From the NCBI RefSeq assembly GCF_000718015.1, contig NZ_JODY01000037.1, forward strand, positions 40,780 to 104,779: a stretch of 64,000 nt of DNA, in the 5' to 3' direction. This DNA is from Streptomyces catenulae (lineage in GTDB: Bacteria > Actinomycetota > Actinomycetes > Streptomycetales > Streptomycetaceae). A model generated the notes under the pieces. That model saw only the letters and a program-made list of their open reading frames with translations. It ran no database searches and was not told the DNA's origin. The stretch's first letter is position 1; each line of letters starts with the position of its first letter. The translations under genes were made by a program, and so were the position numbers. Positions 42,489-52,032 of the stretch are shown here, piece by piece.

Positions 42489-43952
42489 TCAGCCGCCGTT
42501 GACCTTCTTGGCGATCCGGTCGCCGACGTCCTTGTCGACATTGCGCCAGTACTGCAGCGCCCGCTCCAGCACCGGCTTGCTGACACCACCCCGCAGGTGC
42601 CCGGCGACATTGCCCACCAGCCGCTCACGGGCCGCGTCGTCCATCACCTTGCGGACCAGCGTCCCCGGCTGCCCGAAGTCGTCGTCCTCCCGGCGCTTGG
42701 TGTACGCCTCCCGGACCAGCTCCCCGTCGGCGGCCCAGCCCACCGGGTCCGTGCCCTCCTGCGCGGCGGCGGCCGGACCCCCGTACGAGTTCGGCGCGTA
42801 CGGCCGGGCCGCCCGCGAGGGATCGAACCGCATCGGTCCGTCCTTGGCGTACGAGTGGACCGGGACGTGCGCCCGATTCGGCGGCAGCTGGGCGTAGTTC
42901 GGGCCGATCCGGTACCGGTGCGTGTCCGGGTACGAGAAGAGCCGCCCCAGCAGCATCTTGTCCGGCGACGGGCCGATGCCCGGCACCAGGTTGGACGGTT
43001 CGAACGCCGCCTGCTCGATGTGGATGAAGTAGTCCTCCGGGTTCCGGTTCAGCGTCATCCGCCCGACCTCGATCAGCGGGTAGTCGCCGTGCGGCCACAC
43101 CTTCGTCAGATCGAACGGGTTGAACCGGTAGTCCGGCGCGTCATCGAACGGCATGACCTGCACATACAGCGTCCACGAGGGGGCGTTGCCGCTCTCGATC
43201 GCATCGTGCAGGTCCCGGCGGTGGACGTCACCGTCCTCACCGGCCAGCCGGTCGGCGTCCGCCTGCGTGAGGAAGTCGATGCCCTGATCGGTCTTGAAGT
43301 GGTACTTGATCCAGAACTTCTCCCCTCCGGCGTTGACCCACATGTACGTGTGCGAGCCGTAGCCGTTCATGTGCCGGTACGACTTGGGGATGCCGCGGTC
43401 GCCCATCAGCCAGGTGACCTGGTGCGCGGACTCCGGTGACAGCGTCCAGAAGTCCCACTGCATGTCGTTGTCGCGCATCCCGTTGTCCGGGCGGCGCTTC
43501 TGCGAGCGGATGAAGTCCTGGAACTTGATCGTGTCGCGGACGAAGAACACCGGGGTGTTGTTGCCGACCAGGTCGTAGTTGCCCTGCTCGGTGTAGAACT
43601 TCAGGGCGAAACCGCGCGGGTCGCGCCAGGTGTCGGGGGAGCCCTGCTCACCGGCGACGGTCGAGAAGCGGGCCAGCATCTCGGTCGTCTTGCCCGGCTG
43701 GAAGAGATCCGCCTTGGTGAACTGGCTGACGTCGTTGGTGACCGTGAAGGAGCCGTACGCGCCGCTGCCCTTGGCATGCACCACCCGCTCGGGGACCCGT
43801 TCCCGGTTGAACAGGGCCATCTTCTCGATCAGGTAGTGGTCGTGCAGCGCGATCGGGCCGTCGGGGCCGATGGTCAGCGAGTTCTCGTCGCTCCCGATCG
43901 GGATGCCGACGTTGTTCGTCGTGTGCGGGACGTTCTGCGCGGGCCTGGACAT
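42489..43952 (-). CDS. katA: Monofunctional haem catalase (clade 3)
   Basis: 487 residues, the usual length for small-subunit catalases. Active-site His in [12 protein letters not shown] (H59), Asn in [11 protein letters not shown] (131/132), and the proximal haem ligand Tyr in [17 protein letters not shown] are present. It decomposes H2O2 in the cytoplasm. ATG 43952 with GGAGG upstream. In many streptomycetes a Fur-type regulator gene (catR/furA) sits next to such a catalase. None is present here, so control may come from OxyR or another distant regulator. Confidence 0.95.
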   Translation of the reverse strand: MSRPAQNVPHTTNNVGIPIGSDENSLTIGPDGPIALHDHYLIEKMALFNRERVPERVVHAKGSGAYGSFTVTNDVSQFTKADLFQPGKTTEMLARFSTVAGEQGSPDTWRDPRGFALKFYTEQGNYDLVGNNTPVFFVRDTIKFQDFIRSQKRRPDNGMRDNDMQWDFWTLSPESAHQVTWLMGDRGIPKSYRHMNGYGSHTYMWVNAGGEKFWIKYHFKTDQGIDFLTQADADRLAGEDGDVHRRDLHDAIESGNAPSWTLYVQVMPFDDAPDYRFNPFDLTKVWPHGDYPLIEVGRMTLNRNPEDYFIHIEQAAFEPSNLVPGIGPSPDKMLLGRLFSYPDTHRYRIGPNYAQLPPNRAHVPVHSYAKDGPMRFDPSRAARPYAPNSYGGPAAAAQEGTDPVGWAADGELVREAYTKRREDDDFGQPGTLVRKVMDDAARERLVGNVAGHLRGGVSKPVLERALQYWRNVDKDVGDRIAKKVNGG

Positions 43953-44129
43953 GGAGGAGCGCCTCCGTTTCGACTGGGAAGTGGGGGAGTGGGGGGTCAG
44001 TCAGTCCCTTTTGTCCACCCAAGCAGTCAACGCCGCCGACGGCATGTCGGCAACCCTGTACCGACAACCCTTTCCCGACGGGCCACACCCGCCCCACCCG
44101 GCACCCGCCCCGGCCCACCGCACACGGGA

Positions 44130-44159
44130 GAGCCCCGCCCGGCTGCCCGGACGGGGCTC
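44130..44159 (-). terminator. Hairpin after the phosphatase gene
   Basis: Outer stem GAGCCCCG/CGGGGCTC (44130-44137 with 44152-44159) with an inner CCGG/CCGG pairing, about 37 bp downstream of the minus-strand stop at 44196. Confidence 0.75.
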
Positions 44160-44195
44160 CCGCAGACCGTACGCACCACGCGCCCGGCCGGGTGA

Positions 44196-46499
44196 TCAGC
44201 GCGGACCGGCGCCCGGCGGCATCGACAGCTCGAACCAGACGACCTTGCCCATGCTCAGCCGGGTGGCGCCCCAGCGCCGCGCCATGCGGTTGACGAGATA
44301 CAGACCGCGCCCGCCCTCGTCCGACGGGCGCGCCTGCCGCAGCCGCGGCAGCTGCGGCACGTCGTCGCCGACCTCGCAGCGCAGCACATCCGTCCGCAGC
44401 AGCCGCAGCGTCACCGGCCGCTCCGCATACCGCACCGCATTGGTCACCACCTCGCTGACCAGCAGCTCCACCTGATCCGTCAGCTCCTCCAGACCCCAGC
44501 GCGACAGCGCCCGCCGGGCCAGCCGACGCGCCTGCCCCGCCGTCTGGGCCTTCGGATCGAGATACCAGTAGGCGACATCGCTGGGTGCTATCCCGTCGAA
44601 TCTCGCCGCCAGCAACGCGATGTCGTCGTCACGGTCGCCGGGCCCGAGCATGTCCAGGACCTCGTCGCAGAGCGGCTCCAGCGGCGGCGGGTTCGGGCCG
44701 GTCAGCCGCGCCGTCTCCGCCAGCCGCTCCCGCAGCTGCTCGATGCCCGTCCACACGTCCCGGATCCGCGACTCCACCAGACCGTCGGTGTAGAGCACCA
44801 GCGTGGCACCGGCCGGGGCGTCCAGCTCCACCGCCTCGAAGTCCACACCGCCGACCCCGATGGGCGCGCCCGCCGGGACCCGCAGCACCTCCGCCCGGCC
44901 GCCGCGGTGCAGCATGACGGGCGGCGGATGCCCCGCGTTCGCCACGATGATGCGGTGCGCTACCGGGTCGTACACCGCGTACAGGCAGGTCGCCATGCGG
45001 TCCGAACCCAGCCGCTGCGCCTGTTCGTCGAGGTGGTGCAGCACCTCCTGCGGCGGCAGATCCAGACCGGCCAGCGTCTGCGCCGTCGTCCGCAGCTGCC
45101 CCATGATCGCCGCCGAGGTCATCGAGTGCCCCATGACGTCCCCGACGACCAGCGCCACCCGGCTGCCCGGCAGCGGAATCGCGTCGTACCAGTCGCCGCC
45201 GACCCGCGCGGTCTCCGCGGCGGGCAGATAGCGGCTGGCCAGCCGGACGCCGGTGGGCTGCGGCAGCGAGTCCGGCAGCATCGTGCGCTGGAGCGCGTCG
45301 GCGATGTACGCCTCGCGGCCGTAGAGCACCGCCTTGTCCACGCCGAGCGCGGTGTGCGTCGCCAGCTGCGCCGCGACCAGCAGATCGTCGCCCTCGAACG
45401 CCGGACGGTCCGGGCGGCGCAGGAACACCGCCGCCCCGATCACCCGGCGGCGGCCGCGCAGCGGCGCCAGGATCACCCGGCGCCCGCCCGGCAGCTGGGT
45501 GCCGTCGCCCAGCAGCTCCGGCAGGGCCGTCCGCGCCGCCGGGACGTCACCGAAGAGCGGCCGCACCCCGCGCAGCACCTCCGCCAGCGGCCCGCCGTTC
45601 AACACCTCGGCCAGCTCCGCCGCGCTGCCGCCCATCGCCGGGCCCAGATCGGGCTGCGCGGGCAGCACCGGCAGCCGGATGCCGTTGGTGTCCGGCTCCT
45701 CCGGGATCCGGTCGGTACGCCGCAGCCGCAGCACCATCGGACCGGTCGGCCGCTCGTCGCCCACCGGCAGCGGATCGCGCAGATACACCAGGATCGCGTC
45801 GGCGAACGTCGGAACCGTCGCCCGGCAGAGCCCCAGCACGATCTCGTCCAGATCGATACCGCGGGCGATCCGCCGGGTGGCCGCGCCGATGAACCGCAGC
45901 CGGTCCCCGCCCGCCTGCCGGGCGGCCGCCGCCTCGTCGCTCTCGCCCGGATGGTCCGCCCGCGCCGGAGGCACCGGCGCCGGACCGGTCGCCGCACCCG
46001 CGGGCGGCGGTACGAACGCGCCGGACGACCCGTCGTCACCCGGCGGCCGCGACCGGCCGCCCTCCCGTGGCCGCCCGATGCCCTCGGCCGGGACGTGGCC
46101 GGTACCCGGCCGCGGCTCACCGGGGCGCGGCTCGCCCTGCTCCGGCGGCTGCGCCCCGCCGACCGCGCCGCGCGCCGCCAGCCCGTCGTCGTACGGGGCG
46201 TGACCCCCGGCCGTACGGGGCCGGCCGTGGCCCGCGACCGGCTCGCCGCCGCCCGGCCCGGCACCGGCCGTGACCAGCGGGGCGTCCGGCGGACCTGCGG
46301 CCGCGCCGTTCTCACCGCGCACGGCGAAACCGGCCCCGGGCAGCGGTGCGAAGCCCGCCGCCCCCGGCTGCTGGAGGGCGCTGCGGGGGTCCGGCACCCC
46401 GCCGAGCGGCGAGGAGCCCGGGCCCCGCGCGGGGGACGCCGAAGGAGCGGCAGGCGGGACCGGCTGCCGCAGGTGGTGGGAGGTTGGGTGCTCCGTCAC
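44196..46499 (-). CDS. SpoIIE-type PP2C phosphatase with GAF and C-terminal HATPase (RsbU/RsbW-like fusion)
   Basis: 767 residues from GTG 46499. Domain order: disordered Pro/Gly-rich region (about 1-185), GAF sensor (about 205-395), SpoIIE phosphatase (about 415-610; RVGGDWYDAIPLPGSRVALVVGDVMGH carries metal-binding Asp and Gly residues, VLYTDGLVE the later Asp), then an anti-sigma-type HATPase (about 640-765, SEVVTNAVRYAERPV and DEGGRGLYLVNRMARRWG). Streptomyces has many such proteins, which set partner-switching of sigma/anti-sigma factors in stress and development. The first in-frame GTG after the Arg-rich stretch is used because upstream codons lack coding character. No adjacent anti-anti-sigma gene is seen. 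Confidence 0.9.
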   Translation of the reverse strand: MTEHPTSHHLRQPVPPAAPSASPARGPGSSPLGGVPDPRSALQQPGAAGFAPLPGAGFAVRGENGAAAGPPDAPLVTAGAGPGGGEPVAGHGRPRTAGGHAPYDDGLAARGAVGGAQPPEQGEPRPGEPRPGTGHVPAEGIGRPREGGRSRPPGDDGSSGAFVPPPAGAATGPAPVPPARADHPGESDEAAAARQAGGDRLRFIGAATRRIARGIDLDEIVLGLCRATVPTFADAILVYLRDPLPVGDERPTGPMVLRLRRTDRIPEEPDTNGIRLPVLPAQPDLGPAMGGSAAELAEVLNGGPLAEVLRGVRPLFGDVPAARTALPELLGDGTQLPGGRRVILAPLRGRRRVIGAAVFLRRPDRPAFEGDDLLVAAQLATHTALGVDKAVLYGREAYIADALQRTMLPDSLPQPTGVRLASRYLPAAETARVGGDWYDAIPLPGSRVALVVGDVMGHSMTSAAIMGQLRTTAQTLAGLDLPPQEVLHHLDEQAQRLGSDRMATCLYAVYDPVAHRIIVANAGHPPPVMLHRGGRAEVLRVPAGAPIGVGGVDFEAVELDAPAGATLVLYTDGLVESRIRDVWTGIEQLRERLAETARLTGPNPPPLEPLCDEVLDMLGPGDRDDDIALLAARFDGIAPSDVAYWYLDPKAQTAGQARRLARRALSRWGLEELTDQVELLVSEVVTNAVRYAERPVTLRLLRTDVLRCEVGDDVPQLPRLRQARPSDEGGRGLYLVNRMARRWGATRLSMGKVVWFELSMPPGAGPR

Positions 46500-46584
46500 G
46501 CGTGGGATTCCATCCGTCCGGGGCTGCGCGCCCGACGCGCCGCGTGTCAAGCGCGCCGGTGCGACGCGCCTGACCCGCTGCGTC

Positions 46585-47268
46585 TCAAGCGCGTCGCAGG
46601 TGCAGAAAGAGCTGGATCTCAGGTGGTACGTCCGTACTGGCCGGGGCGTACGCGTAGGAATCCTCCCCGGCGATGTCGAAACCGGCGTCGCGCACGACAC
46701 GGCGCAGGTCCTCACGCAGGAAACCCGATACCCGGATCGAGTTGCCCAGGAACGGGATCGTGAAGTCGTCCACATCGGCCTCGACCATGGACAGGGCCAT
46801 CACCCCACCCGGCCGTAGCAGATCATGCAGCATCCGCAGCGCATAGGGAATCTCCGCGCGCGGCAGCATCAGCAGGGTGAAGTACGCCGTGATCCCGTCG
46901 AACGACCCGGGGCCGCTCAGCGAACCGTGCCGCAGCTCTGCGACGTCCATCCGGTGGAACTCCGCCTCGGGGACGTTCTCCCCGGCGACCTTGACCATCG
47001 TGGGGGAGAGGTCGACGCCCACCACCCGGTGGCCCGCCTCGGCGAGCTGACGGGAGGTGGGCAGCCCGGTACCGCAGCCGACGTCCAGCACCCGCGAGCC
47101 GGGCGGCAGTTCACCGGCGAGCCATGCGGCCGACGCCACCTGCCCGTCCTTGTGCGGGAACGCTTCGTCGTAGCGGTCACCGATCGCGTCGAACGCCTCG
47201 GACTGGCCCGCCCGGTCCAGAGCTAACCGGTTCAGGCCCTCGTACTTGTCGTAGCTGTCAGCGCTCAC
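46585..47268 (-). CDS. SAM-dependent class I methyltransferase
   Basis: 227 residues from GTG 47268 with AGGAGAG upstream. Rossmann motif I VLDVGCGTGLPT (60-71), acidic residue after strand 2 in RVVGVDLSP, motif III-like FDGITAYFTLLMLP and LLRPGGVMALSMVEADVD follow. This is a UbiE/Methyltransf_11/25 type enzyme acting on a small molecule. The substrate is unknown. It is separated from the phosphatase gene by 85 bp and may share its transcript. Confidence 0.88.
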   Translation of the reverse strand: MSADSYDKYEGLNRLALDRAGQSEAFDAIGDRYDEAFPHKDGQVASAAWLAGELPPGSRVLDVGCGTGLPTSRQLAEAGHRVVGVDLSPTMVKVAGENVPEAEFHRMDVAELRHGSLSGPGSFDGITAYFTLLMLPRAEIPYALRMLHDLLRPGGVMALSMVEADVDDFTIPFLGNSIRVSGFLREDLRRVVRDAGFDIAGEDSYAYAPASTDVPPEIQLFLHLRRA

Positions 47269-47488
47269 GACCTCGCCTCTCCTGCGCCCGCGGTCAAGTT
47301 CTGTTGTGATTGGTGGAGTTGCGCCTGTGCAGTCTCGCGGAGGACGATCCTACGGTTCGTGGCCCAGGGCGCAGCAAGGGGGCTCGGCACCCGGTCCACC
47401 GAGGAACCGGAGGAGTTGCCCCCAGGCGCGTCTTTCCACCCATCGCCCCGTTCACTCGCCCGACTCCGCCTTTCCTCTCTTCGCCCGC

Positions 47489-48220
47489 TCACGACCGCAA
47501 ACGCCCGGGGACACGGTCCCAGTCCGTCGGCAGCGACGGCAGCTCCCACGCCGGATCGGGCCGCCACTCCTCCCAGCCGTCCCGGAACGGCGCGCCCCAC
47601 TCGGCGATCCGCTCCACCGCCGCCCGGCCCGCGGCCCGCACCCGCGCCGCCTGCTCCGGCGGCATCAGCCCGTCCCGCTGCGCCTGGTCGAACTCGTCCT
47701 CGTCCCGCCACTCCCAGCTGCGGTCCGGGTAGACGCAGAGATCGAGGAAGTGGTCCTGTGAATCGATGCCGCCCGCCCAACGGGCGCGTGGCTCCTCCAG
47801 ATTCACGTACCAGTTCTTGAACCGCCACTCGCGCTCCCAGAACAGCCACACCGACCACGGCTCGCCGGGCCGCGCCAGCTTCAGCACGCCGGTGCCGAAC
47901 CAGCGGTCGTACGAGATCCGCCGCGGCCGGGTGTAGCGCGTGGCCAGCGGCTCGCGGTGGACCGCGGTGCCGTCGGCCATCACCGGCTTCACACAGGCGG
48001 TGCCCGGCGCCATCCACACCGCCAGCAGGTCCTCGGTGTCCCGGACCACGGTCACCGGGCGGCAGATGTGGAAGCGCGCGCCGTCGGCGTTGTCGCGGTA
48101 GCGCCACAGGATGTGGCTGCCGGGCGCCCAGCGCGCGGCCGGTACCGCCGTCCGCCGCGGCCCGGGAGCGCCGTGCCCGGTCGGTGCGCCCGCCGTGGTC
48201 CCCGTCCTCTCCGCTGTCAT
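47489..48220 (-). CDS. DUF402 (FomD-like) protein
   Basis: 243 residues with a DUF402 domain (about 30-220). Diagnostic strands are HILWRYRDNADGARFHICRP, RFKNWYVNLEEPRARWAGGI and the metal-binding DSQDHFLDLCVYPDRSWEWRDEDEF with several conserved Asp/Glu. FomD itself hydrolyses a cytidylyl phosphonate in fosfomycin synthesis; other members are nucleoside-diphosphate phosphatases. There are no phosphonate genes nearby, so a general nucleotide hydrolase role is more likely. ATG 48220. Confidence 0.85.
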   Translation of the reverse strand: MTAERTGTTAGAPTGHGAPGPRRTAVPAARWAPGSHILWRYRDNADGARFHICRPVTVVRDTEDLLAVWMAPGTACVKPVMADGTAVHREPLATRYTRPRRISYDRWFGTGVLKLARPGEPWSVWLFWEREWRFKNWYVNLEEPRARWAGGIDSQDHFLDLCVYPDRSWEWRDEDEFDQAQRDGLMPPEQAARVRAAGRAAVERIAEWGAPFRDGWEEWRPDPAWELPSLPTDWDRVPGRLRS

Positions 48221-48341
48221 GGCCAGATCTTAGGGCCTGCCGCCGCCCTTCCGCCGTCCGTCCGCAAGGTCGCCCGGACGGCGGCGCGAGGGCGGGTCGC
48301 GAGGGCGCCGGCGTACGCCCTGACGTGGGGCGTCCGCGGTG

Positions 48342-49763
48342 TCACGGGTGGGTCATCCGCAACACGTCCAGCGCCTCGTCGAGTTGGGCGGTCGTCAGTA
48401 TGCCGCGCTCCACATAGCCGCCCTCGTCCACGACCTGACGGATCGTCTTCCGTTCGGCGAGCGCCTTCTTGGCGACCCTCGCCGCCTCCTCGTAGCCGAG
48501 GTACTTGTTGAGCGGGGTGACCACCGAGGGGGACGACTCGGCGTATTCGCGGGCGCGTTCGGCGTGGGCGGTGATGCCGTCGACGGTGCGGTCCGCGAGC
48601 AGCCGGGTGACGTTGGCCAGCAGCCGGATCGACTCCAGGACGTTCTTGGCGATCACCGGGAGCATGACGTTCAGCTCGAAGTTCCCGGCGGCACCGGCCG
48701 CGGCGACCGTCGCGTCGGCGCCGGTGACCTGCGCGGCGACCATCAGCACCGCCTCCGGGATCACCGGGTTGACCTTCCCCGGCATGATCGAGGAGCCGGG
48801 CTGGAGGTCGGGCAGGGCGATCTCGGCGAGGCCGGTGCGCGGCCCGGAGGCCATCCAGCGCAGATCGTTGGCGATCTTCGTCAGGCCGACGCCGATGGTC
48901 CGCAACTGGCCGCTGATCTCCACCACACCGTCGCGCGCGCCCTGCGCCTCGAAGTGGTTGCGCGCCTCGGTGAGCGGCAGTCCGGTGGCGCGGGCGACCC
49001 GCTCGATCACCGCGGCGGAGAACCCGGGCGGGGTGTTGATACCGGTGCCCACCGCGGTGCCGCCGAGCGGGAGTTCGGCGAGCCGGGGGAGCGAGGCGCG
49101 CAGCCGCTCGACGCCGTACCGTACCTGCGCGGCGTACCCGCCGAACTCCTGCCCGAGCGTCACCGGCGTCGCGTCCATCAGATGGGTCCGCCCGGACTTC
49201 ACCACCTCGGCGAACTCCGCCGCCTTGCGCTCCAGGGCCGCCGCGAGGTGGTCGAGTGCCGGGATCAGCTCGCGGGTGACCGCCGCCGTCGCCGCGATGT
49301 GGAGCGAGGACGGGAAGACGTCGTTGGACGACTGGCTGGCGTTGACCTCGTCGTTGGGGTGGACGTCCCGGCCCAGCCGCTCGCTCGCCAGTGTCGCGAT
49401 GACCTCGTTGGCGTTCATGTTGGACGAGGTGCCGGAGCCGGTCTGGAAGACGTCGATGGGGAAGTGGTCGTCCCACCGGCCCGCCGCGACCTCCTCCGCC
49501 GCCCCGGCCACCGCCCGCGCCACCTCGGGGTCGAGGACCCCCAACTCGGCGTTGACCTCCGCCGCGGCGGCCTTGATCCGGGCCAGCGCCTCGATGTGGG
49601 CGCGCTCCAGCCGCCGGCCGGAGATCGGGAAGTTCTCCACCGCCCGCTGGGTCTGCGCCCGCCACTTCGCGTGGGCGGGCACCCGCACCTCGCCCATGGA
49701 GTCGTGCTCGACGCGGTACCCCGCGCCCGCCGTGCCGTCCTGCCGGTCCGTCCTGTCGCTCAC
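48342..49763 (-). CDS. fumC: Fumarate hydratase class II
   Basis: 473 residues. The start is GTG 49763 because GGAGG lies 8 bp upstream of it; the alternative GTG 49772 abuts that RBS. Fumarase/aspartase superfamily signature [10 protein letters not shown] (323-332), [23 protein letters not shown] and [11 protein letters not shown] with catalytic H194 are intact. It hydrates fumarate to malate without an iron-sulfur cluster. The window also encodes the Fe-S class I enzyme (56010), so fumarase activity is duplicated with different metal needs. Confidence 0.95.
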   Translation of the reverse strand: MSDRTDRQDGTAGAGYRVEHDSMGEVRVPAHAKWRAQTQRAVENFPISGRRLERAHIEALARIKAAAAEVNAELGVLDPEVARAVAGAAEEVAAGRWDDHFPIDVFQTGSGTSSNMNANEVIATLASERLGRDVHPNDEVNASQSSNDVFPSSLHIAATAAVTRELIPALDHLAAALERKAAEFAEVVKSGRTHLMDATPVTLGQEFGGYAAQVRYGVERLRASLPRLAELPLGGTAVGTGINTPPGFSAAVIERVARATGLPLTEARNHFEAQGARDGVVEISGQLRTIGVGLTKIANDLRWMASGPRTGLAEIALPDLQPGSSIMPGKVNPVIPEAVLMVAAQVTGADATVAAAGAAGNFELNVMLPVIAKNVLESIRLLANVTRLLADRTVDGITAHAERAREYAESSPSVVTPLNKYLGYEEAARVAKKALAERKTIRQVVDEGGYVERGILTTAQLDEALDVLRMTHP

Positions 49764-49824
49764 CTTCGCCACCTCCGAACGGCACAGCGTCCGGCGGCTC
49801 CGCGGTGTTCCCGGCGACGGATTG

Positions 49825-49837
49825 TTACCGCGGGTAA
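49825..49837 (-). promoter_or_regulatory. Short palindrome upstream of fumC
   Basis: TTACC-GCG-GGTAA (49825-49837) lies about 62-74 bp before the fumC GTG, in an otherwise gene-free 143-bp gap, at a place suited to an operator. Binding protein unknown. Confidence 0.45.
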
Positions 49838-49854
49838 TGCCCCGGCCGGGCTAC

Positions 49855-49886
49855 GTTTCCGGCGCCCCCCGGGGAGCGCCGGAAAC
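49855..49886 (-). terminator. Hairpin after hemC
   Basis: A perfect 11-bp stem GTTTCCGGCGC/GCGCCGGAAAC (49855-49865 with 49876-49886), about 21 bp past the hemC stop on the minus strand. Confidence 0.8.
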
Positions 49887-49906
49887 AGCCGCGGTGAACG
49901 CCGGGC

Positions 49907-50842
49907 TCAGTGCGCGATGCCGTCGATCAGCTCGCGGGCGCCCTGCCGCAGCAGCGCCACCGCCACCGACGTGCCCAGCGTCGCCGGGTCCAGCCGCCCG
50001 GCCCACTCGTGGGCGTTGAGCACCGTCTTGCCGTCCGGGGTGAACACACACGCCCGCAGCGACAGATCGCCGCCCCGCCCGGCGCGGGCGTACCCGGCGA
50101 TCGGGGAGTTGCAGTGCCCCTGGAGGACGTGGAGGAACATCCGCTCCGCCGTCGCCTCCCGGTGGGCCGCCGGGTCGCCGAGCGGGCTGATGGCGTCGAT
50201 CAGCTCCGTGTCGCCCTCGCGGCACTGGAGCGCCAGGATCCCGGCGCCGATCGGCGGGCACATCACGTCCGTGGAGAGCACCTCGGTGATCACGTCCGGG
50301 CGGCCGATGCGCTCCAGACCGGCGACCGCGAGCAGCAGCGCGTCGGCGTCGCCCGCGGCCAGCTTCTCCATCCGGCGGTTGGCGTTGCCGCGCATCGGGA
50401 CGCACTCCAGATGCGGGTGCGAGGCGGCGAGCTGCGCCCGGCGGCGCACCGAGGAGGTGCCGATACGGGTCCCGGCGGGCAGCTCGTCCAGGGTGAGGCC
50501 ACCGGGGTGGATGAGGGCGTCGCGCACGTCGTCCCGCTTGAGGAACGCGGCGAACGCCGTCCCGGCGGGCAGCGGACGGTCGGCGGGCACGTCCTTGACG
50601 CAGTGCACCGCCAGATCGGCCTCCCCGGCCAGCAGCGCCGCGTCGACCTCCTTGGTGAACGCGCCCTTGCCCTCGACCAGCGACAGATCGCCCAGCCACT
50701 TGTCGCCGGTGGTCTTCACGGGGACGACCTCGGTGCGCACCCCCGGAAGGAGCGCGGAAAGTTCGGCGCGTACCCGCTCCACCTGGGCGAGCGCCATCGG
50801 CGAGTCACGGGAGACGATTCGGATCAACTCAGGGGCGGACAT
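49907..50842 (-). CDS. hemC: Hydroxymethylbilane synthase (porphobilinogen deaminase), divergent paralogue
   Basis: 311 residues from ATG 50842. The HMBS fold features are present: [17 protein letters not shown], catalytic Asp in VHCVKDVP (D84; the Met of the usual VHSMKDVP is replaced), [11 protein letters not shown] and the dipyrromethane-cofactor Cys C244 in [13 protein letters not shown]. The usual cofactor loop is EGGCQVPIAAY, so this is a variant. It stands alone, not in a hem cluster, so it is probably a second copy rather than the housekeeping enzyme. It would still be expected to polymerise porphobilinogen. Confidence 0.88.
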   Translation of the reverse strand: MSAPELIRIVSRDSPMALAQVERVRAELSALLPGVRTEVVPVKTTGDKWLGDLSLVEGKGAFTKEVDAALLAGEADLAVHCVKDVPADRPLPAGTAFAAFLKRDDVRDALIHPGGLTLDELPAGTRIGTSSVRRRAQLAASHPHLECVPMRGNANRRMEKLAAGDADALLLAVAGLERIGRPDVITEVLSTDVMCPPIGAGILALQCREGDTELIDAISPLGDPAAHREATAERMFLHVLQGHCNSPIAGYARAGRGGDLSLRACVFTPDGKTVLNAHEWAGRLDPATLGTSVAVALLRQGARELIDGIAH

Positions 50843-51009
50843 GGCTCCACGATAGGCCGTCGGTCCCGGGCGCCGTACGGGGGCGGGGCGTGTCTCCGGG
50901 GAGGCCGGACCGCGCCGCCCGGGGCGCCGCCGACCGGCGCGCGGAACACCTCCGCGCGCCGGTCCCGCACGCCCGCGCCCGCCCGGTCGCACCCGGTGGC
51001 GCCCGGTGG

Positions 51010-52032
51010 TCAGCGCAGCGCCGCGGCCCGCCTGCGGAGTTCGGCGTGCAGCCCGCCGTGCACCTCCGCCGGGGGCAGCCACTTTTTGCGGAGCTTGGCG
51101 ACGCAGGTGTAGTTGCTGTCGCAGACGTTGGCCAGCGGCGACTCCACCGCCTGCGTCACGAACTGGTACGCGTCTAGCTCGCTCAGCCCGAAGTCCCGCG
51201 CCAGCCACTGCACCAGGTCCAGCTGCGAGATGCGGAAGGCGTCCTCCAGGGGGCGCGCCGAACCGGTCGAGATCAGATGGGTGTCGGACTCGATCCGCGG
51301 CCAGGGCGTCGCGACGCCCTTCAGCAGCTCCACGATCACCACCGTGTGCATCGCCGTCTCCACGGCGACCCCGCAGGTCTCGCCCTCGCCCTGGCGCGCG
51401 TGCCCGTCCCCCAGGCTGAACAGCGCGCCCTCGACGTTCACCCCGAGGTAGCAGGTGACACCGGCGCGCATCTCCGGGGTGTCCATGTTGCCGCCGTGCG
51501 CGTCCGGGACGAGCGCGGACCGGGCCTCCAGGTTGGCCGGGGCCACCCCGACCGTGCCGTGCATCGGCTCCATGGGGAGCGTCAGCGTGTGGTCGCTGTC
51601 CCGGGCGGTGAAGCGGCACAGCCGCCGCTCCCGGTCCAGCTCCCAGATCCACACCGCCTCCGGGAGCGGCGGGTGCAGCGCGGCGGTGGCGTGCGTCGCG
51701 GTCAGCGCCCCGAAGAGCGGCACGGTCGTCGACGCCGCCCAGTCCCGCCGCGGCTCGACGGAGACGAAGTGCACCGCGAGGGTGTCCCCGGGCTCGGCGC
51801 CCTCGACGTGGAAGGGCCCGGTCTGCGGATTGACGTAGGGGAACTCGCAGACCCGCGAGACCAGGTCGTCGGCGGTGCGCACCCGGCCGCCGAAGCAGTC
51901 CTCGGTGTGCACGTCAAGGACGGTGCCGGGCGCGATCCGCGCGACGGGCGCCGCCCCGCCGAACGTCCAGGCGTACTCCTGCGCGGTGGGTCGGACGGTG
52001 AGCACCCGCGGGGTGTCGGCGGGGTCGGTCAT
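51010..52032 (-). CDS. Acetamidase/formamidase family amidohydrolase
   Basis: 340 residues, acetamidase/formamidase (FmdA_AmdA) family, which hydrolyses small aliphatic amides to ammonia. Typical stretches include [51 protein letters not shown] and [17 protein letters not shown] with the conserved Glu. ATG 52032 overlaps the upstream permease stop (ATGA), so both act together: the permease may bring in the amide or an amine. Confidence 0.9.
   Translation of the reverse strand: MTDPADTPRVLTVRPTAQEYAWTFGGAAPVARIAPGTVLDVHTEDCFGGRVRTADDLVSRVCEFPYVNPQTGPFHVEGAEPGDTLAVHFVSVEPRRDWAASTTVPLFGALTATHATAALHPPLPEAVWIWELDRERRLCRFTARDSDHTLTLPMEPMHGTVGVAPANLEARSALVPDAHGGNMDTPEMRAGVTCYLGVNVEGALFSLGDGHARQGEGETCGVAVETAMHTVVIVELLKGVATPWPRIESDTHLISTGSARPLEDAFRISQLDLVQWLARDFGLSELDAYQFVTQAVESPLANVCDSNYTCVAKLRKKWLPPAEVHGGLHAELRRRAAALR

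Noticed and set aside
47489..48220. Fosfomycin-type phosphonate biosynthesis
   Set aside because: FomD-like proteins are widespread; no phosphonate genes are near.
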